A stretch of DNA of 6,752 nucleotides, taken from contig JAQGOD010000061.1 in assembly GCA_028293775.1 (NCBI GenBank), forward strand, positions 1-6,752, written 5' to 3'. The notes beneath the pieces are model-generated. The model searched no databases. It was not told the origin of the DNA and was given only the letters and a program-made list of their open reading frames with translations. A program made the position numbers and the translations under genes. This DNA comes from Gammaproteobacteria bacterium. GTDB taxonomy: Bacteria; Pseudomonadota; Gammaproteobacteria; Steroidobacterales; Steroidobacteraceae. Position 1 is the stretch's first letter; the number at the start of each line of letters is the position of its first letter. Below, one piece after another: positions 1 through 5,602 of the stretch.

Positions 1-544
1 CCATGCCGTAGAGCTTCTCTTCCAACACCGAACGGGGTACCACCCGCCCCATGCGACGCATCAAGTGTTCCAGAATGGCAAGTTCGTGCCGCGACACGCT
101 GAAGGGGATGGTACCGACCCGGACATCCCTGCCAATCGTGTCAAACGCCAGATTGCCGGCTTGCAAAGTAATGCCTAGGGCATGTCCCGGCCTTCGCAGC
201 AGCGCCTTAATGCGGGAGATCAATTCAGTCACTGCGAATGGCTTCACGAGGTAATCATCGGCGCCTGAATCCAGACCACCCACCCGCTCTTCAACCGTAT
301 CGCGCGCAGTGAGTATGAGTACCGGCACTCGATTGCCCGAACTACGAATATTCGCGAGCACCCGCAAGCCATCGCCATCGGGTAACCCCAGATCGAGAAT
401 CGCGGCATCGTAGGCGACTGAAGACAGCGCTTGATCGGCCTCAACGGTGCTGCCGACGGAATCGACCACAAAGCCTGCGCGTTCGAAAGCTGAGCGCAGC
501 AACTCGACGATTCGTTCTTCGTCTTCGATGACCAATAGCCGCAT
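1..544 (-). CDS. OmpR-family response regulator, QseB/PmrA/TctD-like, 3' end cut by window edge
   Basis: This is a DNA-binding response regulator; phosphorylation of its receiver domain by a partner kinase should control promoter binding. The 181 visible codons start at ATG 544-542, with a purine-rich GAGGG just upstream. The receiver domain covers about residues 1-115. It has acidic residues E7/D8, phospho-acceptor D51 (in ILDLGLPDGDG), T79 and K101 (in DDYLVKPF), so all switch residues are present. A winged-helix domain begins near residue 127 and contains the usual stretch before the recognition helix (SRHELAILEHLM). The sequence ends at LEEKLYGM, so the recognition helix and wing (roughly the last 40 residues of a 220-residue family) lie outside the window. 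The MRLLVIEDE start and LGLPDGDGL loop resemble the QseB/PmrA/TctD branch. Its kinase is probably encoded beyond the left edge, because both kinases in the window sit next to other regulators. The regulator class is certain; the subfamily is an inference. Confidence 0.95.
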   Translation of the reverse strand, partial: MRLLVIEDEERIVELLRSAFERAGFVVDSVGSTVEADQALSSVAYDAAILDLGLPDGDGLRVLANIRSSGNRVPVLILTARDTVEERVGGLDSGADDYLVKPFAVTELISRIKALLRRPGHALGITLQAGNLAFDTIGRDVRVGTIPFSVSRHELAILEHLMRRMGRVVPRSVLEEKLYGM

Positions 545-601
545 TTTCCCTCGCACAACCCTGCATGCTTCTTTTTAGCCTGCCTCAAGAGGAACACACT
601 T

Positions 602-622
602 CGTTTAACGCAATATTAAACG
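602..622 (-). promoter_or_regulatory. Candidate regulator-binding box (TTAA-N7-TTAA) upstream of the 544-1 regulator gene
   Basis: The arms CGTTTAA (602-608) and TTAAACG (616-622) form a perfect 7-bp inverted repeat around a 7-nt spacer. The same bases also make two TTAA cores at 605-608 and 616-619, exactly 11 bp apart, or one helical turn. That spacing fits a dimeric OmpR-type regulator bound to two direct half-sites. PmrA/QseB-type regulators are known to use tandem TTAA half-sites with this period. The element lies 58-78 bp upstream of the start codon of a regulator of that type, so autoregulation is the natural inference. No convincing -10/-35 pair was found beside it. Confidence 0.45.
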
Positions 623-640
623 TGAATTCCTAGAGTCGAA

Positions 641-673
641 CAGGGGAACCTGCCCCCAGGCAGCAACGCTGCC
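641..673 (-). other. GC-rich tandem hairpins after the secreted-protein gene
   Basis: Just past the TGA of the 1072-683 gene the transcript can form a 6-bp stem from 659-664 (GGCAGC) and 668-673 (GCTGCC) around a 3-nt loop. Next to it, GGGG/CCCC arms lie within 641-657. No run of T follows on the minus strand, so this is not a canonical intrinsic terminator. It could attenuate transcription, protect the 3' end of the mRNA, or mean nothing. The adjacent regulator gene could therefore still receive read-through. Confidence 0.25.
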
Positions 674-682
674 CTCTTTCCG

Positions 683-1072
683 TCAATCGCGCGCTGTCCT
701 TGCGCAATCGGAATCCGTAAACAGATGCACGGTCTCCTCGTCGCCGAGCTCCTCCATCTCTCGCTGCCCGCACCGCTTGAAGCTCTCGTCACCGCTTCTC
801 GCGCTCCACACGATGTGCGCACTACCGTCAGCACCCGCCAGGACAGTCAGCGGGATCCATGCAAATCCGTCGATTCTCTGACTGGTAACGGCCGGCCTCG
901 GAAACTCGGCATTCAAGTCATAGACGGTCACCACGATGGGGTCAGAGCCGTCATTATAAAGACGGATCGGCACCGTATCGCCGGCCCTGGCGGGACCGCC
1001 GGCGAACAGCGCAAGCGAGATACCGAGGATGACCGCAGCTGTACTGGTAATACGCATTTGGATCGTGGACAT
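683..1072 (-). CDS. Small secreted (periplasmic) protein of unknown function
   Basis: This encodes 129 residues and I do not recognise a named family. Residues 1-30 form a Sec signal peptide: an N-terminus with R7, a hydrophobic core (AAVILGISLALFAGG, about 12-26) and an ARA cleavage motif at 28-30. The mature protein would be about 99 residues. It looks rich in beta strands, for example IRLYN (36-40), IVVTVYDLN (46-54) and AHIVWSA (85-91). Two cysteines, C101 and C123, could form a disulfide in the periplasm. The ATG at 1072 is supported by a strong GGAGG at 1081-1085, 8 nt upstream; the internal Met6 has no comparable site. It lies 28 nt after a 31-codon ORF and 138 nt before a regulator gene, all on one strand, so it could belong to that regulator's system. 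That link is inference from position only. Codon use and GC look like its neighbours. Confidence 0.85.
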   Translation of the reverse strand: MSTIQMRITSTAAVILGISLALFAGGPARAGDTVPIRLYNDGSDPIVVTVYDLNAEFPRPAVTSQRIDGFAWIPLTVLAGADGSAHIVWSARSGDESFKRCGQREMEELGDEETVHLFTDSDCARTARD

Positions 1073-1100
1073 GGGGCCCTCCTCCGTATCATCGCCCCAG

Positions 1101-1196
1101 CTAATTTATAGGGGGCGTGGAGGCTGCGAAAAACGCCACTTCGCCCAACGTCAGTAGAATTGATAGAAAAACAGCGATTATTCGGGATGTGCTCAT
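1101..1196 (-). CDS. Predicted 31-aa single-span membrane peptide
   Basis: This short ORF runs from ATG 1196-1194 to TAG 1103-1101 and is preceded by GGAG at 1204-1207, with an ideal 7-nt spacing. The product begins MSTSR, continues with a hydrophobic stretch of about 18 residues (around 6-25, including IIAVFLSILLTLG and VAFFAA, broken by one Glu at position 19) and ends in a short polar tail, STPPIN. That is the shape of a small inner-membrane protein or an uncleaved signal-like peptide. It lies downstream of the terminator at 1336-1354 and 28 nt before the secreted-protein gene, suggesting co-transcription or a translated leader. Its start resembles the neighbour's signal peptide in type (MST plus hydrophobic core), but this is too short to argue for homology. 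Evidence is limited to the ribosome-binding site, composition and position; a chance ORF cannot be excluded. Confidence 0.5.
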   Translation of the reverse strand: MSTSRIIAVFLSILLTLGEVAFFAASTPPIN

Positions 1197-1203
1197 ATTC
1201 GAT

Positions 1204-1207
1204 CTCC
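1204..1207 (-). promoter_or_regulatory. Shine-Dalgarno GGAG for the 31-codon ORF
   Basis: On the minus strand GGAG ends 7 nt before ATG 1196-1194. This is the main reason for calling the short ORF real. A second ATG at 1209-1207, in another frame, overlaps this site and lacks its own, so the 1196 start is preferred. Confidence 0.5.
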
Positions 1208-1335
1208 ATCGATCATTTCATTGCCGATCAGGTACGTTTACATTCTGCTGCCCACCGGTTAAAGACGCGCTACAGGAAGAGGGGCGGGAATTTCAAATGA
1301 AACGCGTGCAGGCGCCCGCCCAGGGGAACCGCGCC

Positions 1336-1354
1336 AAAAAACCGCGTGGCGGTT
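1336..1354 (-). terminator. Intrinsic terminator after the 2769-1369 kinase gene
   Basis: Read on the minus strand, AACCGC (1354-1349), loop CAC and GCGGTT (1345-1340) form a perfect 6-bp stem with a 3-nt loop. The end of the stem merges into a run of six T (plus-strand A1336-A1341). It starts 14 nt after the kinase stop codon at 1371-1369. Stem, U-tract and position fit a Rho-independent terminator for the two-component block, though the stem is short and some read-through is plausible. Confidence 0.6.
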
Positions 1355-1368
1355 CGCTGTGCCGACGC

Positions 1369-2769
1369 TCACTCGTCCCGGCCGTTTGGGAATGAGGTAT
1401 CGACTCGCAGACCAGGATTCGCGCTTGAAAGTGCGAGCTTCGCGTGATGGAGTTGAGCGATCGCAGCAACCAGCGCGAGGCCCAATCCGTGGCCTGCGGC
1501 AGAACGACTGCTCGAAACCCTGTAGAAGCGCCTCAATACTTTTTCATGCTCGCTCGGGTCGATCCCCGGCCCACCATCGATGACCGAAGCCGTAACCAGT
1601 TTGCCTTCGGACTTGAGAACGATCCGAATGCGAGTGTGTTCCGGCGTGTGCCGAATGGCGTTCTCGACGAGATTGCTGAACATTTGCGTCAACAGTTCAG
1701 CGTCGCCGCGAATGTCGATGCCCTTTTGGCAATCTGAAATGAGCGAGTGCTGGTAATCCTCCGCAACGGGCAGATACATCTGGTAAATATTCTCCAAGAT
1801 GTCCGTCAACGACACCCAAGAGAACGAGCTGAGCCGCGTACCCGCCTCAACCTGTGAAATTCTCAACAAGGCGGAGAACATTGCGAGGAGCTGATCCGTA
1901 TCGTCGATTGCAGTGTCGACCGCCGCCGAATATTCCGAAATGCTCGAGGATTTGGTGCGAGCTTCTTCGAGGCGGTTTCGCATCCGCGTCAAGGGTGTAC
2001 GAAGATCGTGCGCTACATCGCTCGATACCTGCCGCAGGTTGTCCAACAGCGCCGAAATTCGATTCAGCATTTCGTTGATCGCCCCGGCGAGACGGTCCCA
2101 CTCGTCCTCGCGACCCATGAGCGGAATTCTCTCGTCCAACCTACCGGCTATGATGCCCTTGCATGTCGCGGCAATGGCATCGATCCGTCGCATGAAACGC
2201 ACTCCCAGGACCAGGCCGCCGGCGACCGCAATCGCAATCGCACCAAGCACCACCCAAAAGAAAGTGCGCAGAATTCGCTCCCGCGTGGCGGTCAACTGCG
2301 CCGTGTCACGGCCGACAAAGAGGTAGACGCCTTTGGTCACTTCGGCTCCGCGTCCGAGAATGACGGAATGCCCAACGCGGGTCGTAAAAATGCCTAGGGT
2401 CCGGGGAAGCTGCGGCAGATTGCCGGCGAGCTGCTGTCCCTGCTCATTTTCGATGGCCATATAGACGTCTTGGTGCAATGGCCGGGCCAAATTCGGGGGC
2501 CCTAGCCTTTGCTTCACGACCTCGACAGCCTCGGGGACCCCCTCATCCAGAAAGCCGTTCGCGACCGTGGCAATATCGGCATCGTTCGCGCTCATCAGCG
2601 CAGCTCGCTGCGTCCCTTGGACGATCCACAGCACCGTAGCCAGTAAAATCCCGGTGAATGCGAGGAACAGAAACGCAAACAGCGCTGCGAAACGGAAAAC
2701 GTCCGATTTGAGTATTCTAGTTGGGCGCAAGCAATCGGTATCCGATACTGCGCACGGTTTGAATGGCAT
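1369..2769 (-). CDS. Membrane sensor histidine kinase (HAMP, HisKA, HATPase), partner of the 3385-2717 regulator
   Basis: This 466-residue kinase should sense a periplasmic or membrane cue, phosphorylate itself and pass the phosphate to the regulator encoded just upstream. In order there is a transmembrane helix at about 25-50, a periplasmic domain at about 52-165, a second helix at about 168-191 and a HAMP linker at about 192-245. HisKA follows with phospho-accepting H254 in DVAHDLRTPL. The ATPase domain has N370 (LVENAIRH), a G1 box DGGPGID (398-404) and a G2 box GHGLGLAL (426-433). All catalytic motifs are intact. The sensor domain carries GQQLAGNLP (111-119), a stretch I associate from memory with a group of proteobacterial HAMP kinases; its ligand is unknown. 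The gene overlaps the regulator's 3' end by 53 nt if ATG 2769 is used. That start has a weak ribosome-binding site, and an in-frame TTG at 2730-2728 would give a 14-nt overlap, so the first 13 residues are uncertain. A terminator follows the stop. Confidence 0.95.
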   Translation of the reverse strand: MPFKPCAVSDTDCLRPTRILKSDVFRFAALFAFLFLAFTGILLATVLWIVQGTQRAALMSANDADIATVANGFLDEGVPEAVEVVKQRLGPPNLARPLHQDVYMAIENEQGQQLAGNLPQLPRTLGIFTTRVGHSVILGRGAEVTKGVYLFVGRDTAQLTATRERILRTFFWVVLGAIAIAVAGGLVLGVRFMRRIDAIAATCKGIIAGRLDERIPLMGREDEWDRLAGAINEMLNRISALLDNLRQVSSDVAHDLRTPLTRMRNRLEEARTKSSSISEYSAAVDTAIDDTDQLLAMFSALLRISQVEAGTRLSSFSWVSLTDILENIYQMYLPVAEDYQHSLISDCQKGIDIRGDAELLTQMFSNLVENAIRHTPEHTRIRIVLKSEGKLVTASVIDGGPGIDPSEHEKVLRRFYRVSSSRSAAGHGLGLALVAAIAQLHHAKLALSSANPGLRVDTSFPNGRDE

Positions 2770-3385
2770 CGATCGCGAAACCGCTGTTGAGCCTTGCTCT
2801 CAAGCGACTCACGTGACTTTCAACGACACTCGTGTGCGGATCAAAATGGATATCCCAGACTTTCTCCAGCAGCATTTTACGTGTGACGACCCGATTGACG
2901 TTTCGCATCATGTATTCCAACAAACGAAACTCCTGGGGCAACAGGCTGATCAACTGTCCTTCTCGTATGACCGTACGATGCACGAGGTCCATCTCTATGG
3001 ATCCTGCGGACAATTTGGAGGACGATTCTGCCACGCGCCGAGTCATCACTCGAACACGCGCCAACAATTCGGCAAACGCGAAGGGCTTGACAAGATAGTC
3101 ATCGCCACCCGCCTCGAGACCTTGCACACGGTCATCGATTCCCCCCATGGTCGTCAAAAAGATCACCGGCGTGGATTTTTCGCGCCGCAGAGCCTTGACC
3201 AGCGCCAAGCCATCCAAACCAGGCACCATGCGGTCGACGATGATTGCGCCGAAATCACCCCGCAGAGCCTCGGCGAGCCCTTCGTCTCCATTGGATACGT
3301 GTTCGGTGACATAGTCCTGCTCGTGAAATCGCTCGACCAGCGAATTCGCAAGCTCGGTGTCATCTTCGATCAAAAGAAGTTTCAT
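2717..3385 (-). CDS. OmpR-family response regulator paired with the 2769-1369 kinase
   Basis: This is a 222-residue DNA-binding regulator. The receiver domain (about 1-115) has acidic E7/D8/D9, phospho-acceptor D51 in IIVDRMVPGLDG, T78 and K100 (DDYLVKPF). The winged helix (about 128-222) has LLPQEFRLLEYMM, a VVESHVSRLRARL recognition-helix region and the closing RSIGYRLL. I chose ATG 3385-3383 because MKLLLIEDD is the typical family start. An upstream in-frame TTG at 3436-3434 would add 17 residues unrelated to the fold and would begin inside the palindrome at 3429-3448. The ribosome-binding site is weak, so translation may depend on the preceding kinase gene, which ends 64 nt upstream. Overlap with the following kinase gene indicates translational coupling and a cognate pair. 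IDDRVQGLEAGGDDY and the rest of the fold look normal, with no missing residues. Target genes cannot be told from the sequence. Confidence 0.95.
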   Translation of the reverse strand: MKLLLIEDDTELANSLVERFHEQDYVTEHVSNGDEGLAEALRGDFGAIIVDRMVPGLDGLALVKALRREKSTPVIFLTTMGGIDDRVQGLEAGGDDYLVKPFAFAELLARVRVMTRRVAESSSKLSAGSIEMDLVHRTVIREGQLISLLPQEFRLLEYMMRNVNRVVTRKMLLEKVWDIHFDPHTSVVESHVSRLRARLNSGFAIDAIQTVRSIGYRLLAPN

Positions 3386-3428
3386 TGGCAGGTTGGAGCA
3401 AACGCTAACATGGCGGGGCGAATCCGGT

Positions 3429-3448
3429 CTGTACAATTTTGTAAACAG
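3429..3448. promoter_or_regulatory. AT-rich palindrome upstream of the 3385-2717 regulator gene
   Basis: Plus-strand TACAATTTTGTA at 3432-3443 has 5-bp inverted arms (TACAA/TTGTA on the minus strand) around two bases. It is flanked by CTG (3429-3431) and CAG (3446-3448), with a 2-nt asymmetry. It is a distinctly AT-rich island in the 64-nt gap between a kinase stop and the next regulator start, 44-63 nt before the ATG. It could be an operator or part of an internal promoter. No good -35/-10 pair was found, so the function is open. Confidence 0.3.
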
Positions 3449-3449
3449 G

Positions 3450-4832
3450 CTATGGCCGGGGCGTGCGATCCGGAGCGGGTATCGTAAATGTGACCCGCAA
3501 CCCGGTCGAATTTGGTGCGGAGTCGGCCCAAATCTGGCCGCCGTGAAGTGAAATGATGCTCCGGCAGATCGCCAGTCCCAAGCCGCTGCCGTTGTCTGCG
3601 CCGTCGGCAGCTGGTGTCAGGCGGAAGAAGCGATCGAAAATTCGTTCGCGAAATTCTGCGGCCACCCCGGGGCCCTCGTCGTCCAGCGAGACGCGCCAGA
3701 CCCCGTCACCCACCCCCGAGTCCAGCCTCACGGTACCGCCGGGCGGGGACGCATTCAGCGCATTCGCGAGAAGATTCAAGAGTACGCGGCGCAACCAGCG
3801 CGGTTCGACCGATACCGTGCCCGCCCCTTCATGCACCAGGACGAATTGCGTACCCCGGTGCTCCGACAGAACTCGCGCGTCTTGACTAAAACTCGCCAAG
3901 AGAGCCTCCGGATCGTGCTCCGCCAGGTGCAAATCGATGTCGTGCGCTTCGGCCCGCGACAGGAACAGCAACTCGTCGATGATTTGGCTGAGCCTCGAGA
4001 TCTCCTCGAGCTGTACGTGCACGGATTCCTCGTTCGCGACATCAAGTTTGCCGCTCATCAGGAGCTTTTCGGCCTGCAGCCGAATCAATGACAGCGGCGT
4101 TTTCAATTCATGCGAGGCTTCCGCGGTGAAACGGCGAATCTGGTCGAACGCCGATTCCAGCCGGTCGAACATTTGATTCAAAAGTTGTGCGAGTTCGGAT
4201 ATCTCGTCGCGGACCGCCCCCACCGCGATCCGCTCGCTCAGGTTGTCGGAGCTGATGTGGTTGGCCGTCTCGCGAATAAGACGCACCGGGTGCAGCGCCA
4301 GCCGGCTTAGGCCCAAGCCGATGGCAAAGCTAATTGCGACCATCACTGTGAGCAACCAGACACATATTTCAGTGTAATCACGCATCGCTTCACGGACGCT
4401 GCTCAAGGGAGTCGCGATAGTGACGTCGAAAGGGCCCAGAATGAATTCGCCGACGCGAAGTTCACCGATGCCGGACATCTGCGCGTTGAACATCCGCTGT
4501 CCCGGCACGTCGGGAATGGCCTGCCCGCGCAGATTCGTGGAATAGAACATCGGCCGCACGGGGCCGTGGGGATCATCAATCGTGATGAAAAAAAGCACCG
4601 AGGAGTAATTGGTAGTCTCGCGTATCCGCGTATCGATGACCCGAGCGTTCAACGCCGCATAGTCGTCGCCCAGGTGCGCTCTGATTTGCGCGAATTGGGC
4701 CTGATTCAGAAGATCGAGACCATTCACCAAGTGGATCTGTAGAAGGTAGTAACCGGCAATGAACAGAGATGCCAAAGTCAAGGTAGCCGCCCCGGCGTAC
4801 CACAGCGCAAGCCGCGCGCCGATGGATCTCAC
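3450..4832 (-). CDS. Membrane sensor histidine kinase (HAMP, HisKA, HATPase), partner of the 5518-4829 regulator
   Basis: This is a complete 460-residue kinase. A transmembrane helix at about 9-32 is followed by a periplasmic domain at about 36-152. A second helix spans about 156-177, then HAMP at about 178-231 (with LALHPVRLI). HisKA carries H241 in ASHELKTPLSLI. The ATPase domain has N357 in NLLANALNAS, a G1 box DEGPGV (385-390), an F box (FDRFFRL, 399-405) and a G2 box GSGLGLAI (415-422). Architecture and the short sensor domain resemble the CusS/IrlS group of kinases, many of which respond to metal ions. I see no obvious His/Cys/Met metal cluster in the sensor, so the signal is not assigned. 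The start is GTG 4832-4830. Its GTGA contains the TGA stop of the upstream regulator, a 4-nt overlap typical of translational coupling. The C-terminal tail ends in a short Pro/Arg-rich stretch. Confidence 0.96.
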   Translation of the reverse strand: MRSIGARLALWYAGAATLTLASLFIAGYYLLQIHLVNGLDLLNQAQFAQIRAHLGDDYAALNARVIDTRIRETTNYSSVLFFITIDDPHGPVRPMFYSTNLRGQAIPDVPGQRMFNAQMSGIGELRVGEFILGPFDVTIATPLSSVREAMRDYTEICVWLLTVMVAISFAIGLGLSRLALHPVRLIRETANHISSDNLSERIAVGAVRDEISELAQLLNQMFDRLESAFDQIRRFTAEASHELKTPLSLIRLQAEKLLMSGKLDVANEESVHVQLEEISRLSQIIDELLFLSRAEAHDIDLHLAEHDPEALLASFSQDARVLSEHRGTQFVLVHEGAGTVSVEPRWLRRVLLNLLANALNASPPGGTVRLDSGVGDGVWRVSLDDEGPGVAAEFRERIFDRFFRLTPAADGADNGSGLGLAICRSIISLHGGQIWADSAPNSTGLRVTFTIPAPDRTPRP

Positions 4833-5518
4833 AGCAACTGGTAGCCGATGCCGCGCAAAGTTTTGAACAACGGCGGACCGGGTACGGACTCGAATTTCGT
4901 CCGCAGTCGGCTCATGTAGACGTCCAATAGATTCGCTTCGTTATCGTAATGCGACGACCAGCATTTTTCGCAAATCAGTTTGCGCGGGAGGATCCGGCCC
5001 ACGTTTTGCATGAAAATCTCGAGCAGCGAAAACTCGCGGCTGGTCAAATCCACGGGCTCGCCCGCCAAGTGCACGGTGCGACCGACCAGGTCGAGCTTGA
5101 TACCGCGGTGTTCGAGCACGGCCTCCTTGACGGCGCACTGCCGTCGCAGCAATGAACGCAAGCGCGCGAGCAGTTCTTCCATGCTAAACGGCTTCGAGAG
5201 ATAGTCATCGGCCCCCAGGTCCAATCCTTGTATGCGGTCCTGAAGAGCGTCGCGAGCACTCAGGATGAGGACCGGTTCATTGAACCCCGATTTGCGCCAT
5301 TTCCGCAGCAACTCGAGACCGTCGCCGTCCGGCAGGCCCAAATCGAGGATGATCGCGTCGTGGTTTGACTCGCACAGGGCGTCGCTGGCCTGGCGACAGG
5401 AACGAACCCAGGTCACCGCATAGGCACGTTCCAGCAAGCCTTGCTTCAGAAACATGCCGATTCGGTGTTGGTCTTCGACTACGAGTATTTTCGTATGCCC
5501 CCAGGCGTACCCGCCCAC
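4829..5518 (-). CDS. OmpR-family response regulator paired with the 4832-3450 kinase
   Basis: This is a 229-residue DNA-binding regulator. The receiver domain has E15/D16, phospho-acceptor D59 (ILDLGLPDGDG), S87 in the usual Thr/Ser position and K109 (DDYLSKPF). The winged helix (about 137-229) shows VDLTSREFSLLE, a DVYMSRLRTKF recognition-helix region and TLRGIGYQLL at the very end. The type resembles CusR/CopR-like regulators that pair with kinases of the neighbouring kind, but specificity is not proved. GTG 5518-5516 is the only standard start after the in-frame TAA at 5536-5534. It puts nine extra residues before the usual KILVVED start, so either this short extension is real or an unusual codon nearer KILVVED is used. 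The stop overlaps the kinase start. A 15-bp tandem repeat lies directly upstream, and the beta-propeller gene ends 84 nt upstream on the same strand. Confidence 0.95.
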   Translation of the reverse strand: MGGYAWGHTKILVVEDQHRIGMFLKQGLLERAYAVTWVRSCRQASDALCESNHDAIILDLGLPDGDGLELLRKWRKSGFNEPVLILSARDALQDRIQGLDLGADDYLSKPFSMEELLARLRSLLRRQCAVKEAVLEHRGIKLDLVGRTVHLAGEPVDLTSREFSLLEIFMQNVGRILPRKLICEKCWSSHYDNEANLLDVYMSRLRTKFESVPGPPLFKTLRGIGYQLL

Positions 5519-5526
5519 CCCGCCAA

Positions 5527-5556
5527 CCCAATTTTATAGCGCCCGATTCTATAGCG
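5527..5556 (-). repeat. Tandem 15-bp repeat just upstream of the 5518-4829 regulator gene
   Basis: On the minus strand, CGCTATAGAATCGGG (5556-5542) is followed without a gap by CGCTATAAAATTGGG (5541-5527), matching at 13 of 15 positions. Each copy contains a -10-like element (TATAGA, TATAAA), but no matching -35 was found. The proximal copy ends 8 nt before the GTG start. It may be a pair of operator half-sites, twin promoter elements, or a local duplication. Confidence 0.5.
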
Positions 5557-5562
5557 AGTGAA

Positions 5563-5578
5563 GGGGCGGCGACACCCC
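5563..5578 (-). other. Hairpin between the beta-propeller gene and the regulator gene
   Basis: Minus-strand GGGGTG (5578-5573) and CGCCCC (5568-5563) pair as a 6-bp stem with one G-U pair and a TCGC loop. It lies 25 nt after the propeller stop. No T-tract follows, so it is a poor terminator. It could partly separate expression of the secreted protein from the two-component genes. Confidence 0.25.
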
Positions 5579-5602
5579 GCTCTGCCCCGTCCTAATTCAT
5601 GG

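Noticed and set aside
1105..1110. TATAAA on the minus strand, 33 nt before the secreted-protein start, as a -10 box
   Set aside because: No acceptable -35 lies 16-18 nt upstream, and the bases fall in the last codons of the 31-codon ORF. It remains possible but is not supported.
928..1209. 93-codon minus-strand frame starting at ATG 1209
   Set aside because: It overlaps both the secreted-protein gene and the 31-codon ORF in another frame. The good Shine-Dalgarno overlaps its own start codon and serves ATG 1196.
1291..1302. Short palindrome TTTCAAATGAAA upstream of the 31-codon ORF
   Set aside because: Arms of five bases with no promoter context; too short to separate from chance.
641..1330. 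The 10-mer CAGGGGAACC occurs at 641-650 and again at 1321-1330, both near gene 3' ends
   Set aside because: Exact 10-mers are expected to recur by chance several times in a window of this size, and the flanks do not match.
1913..2397. Plus-strand open frames of 129-137 codons opposite the 2769-1369 kinase
   Set aside because: Low-complexity Arg/Ser-rich translations antisense to a complete kinase with intact motifs; explained by GC-rich codon positions.
2567..3487. 306-codon open frame on the plus strand opposite the 3385-2717 regulator
   Set aside because: It is fully antisense to a well-supported regulator and the start of its kinase. The translation lacks recognisable domains and no ribosome-binding site was seen, so it is a long shadow frame.
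3450..5518. Assigning the first regulator-kinase pair as a copper or other heavy-metal system
   Set aside because: Overall family resemblance is suggestive, but the sensor shows no clear metal-ligand cluster and no metal-efflux genes are present in the window.
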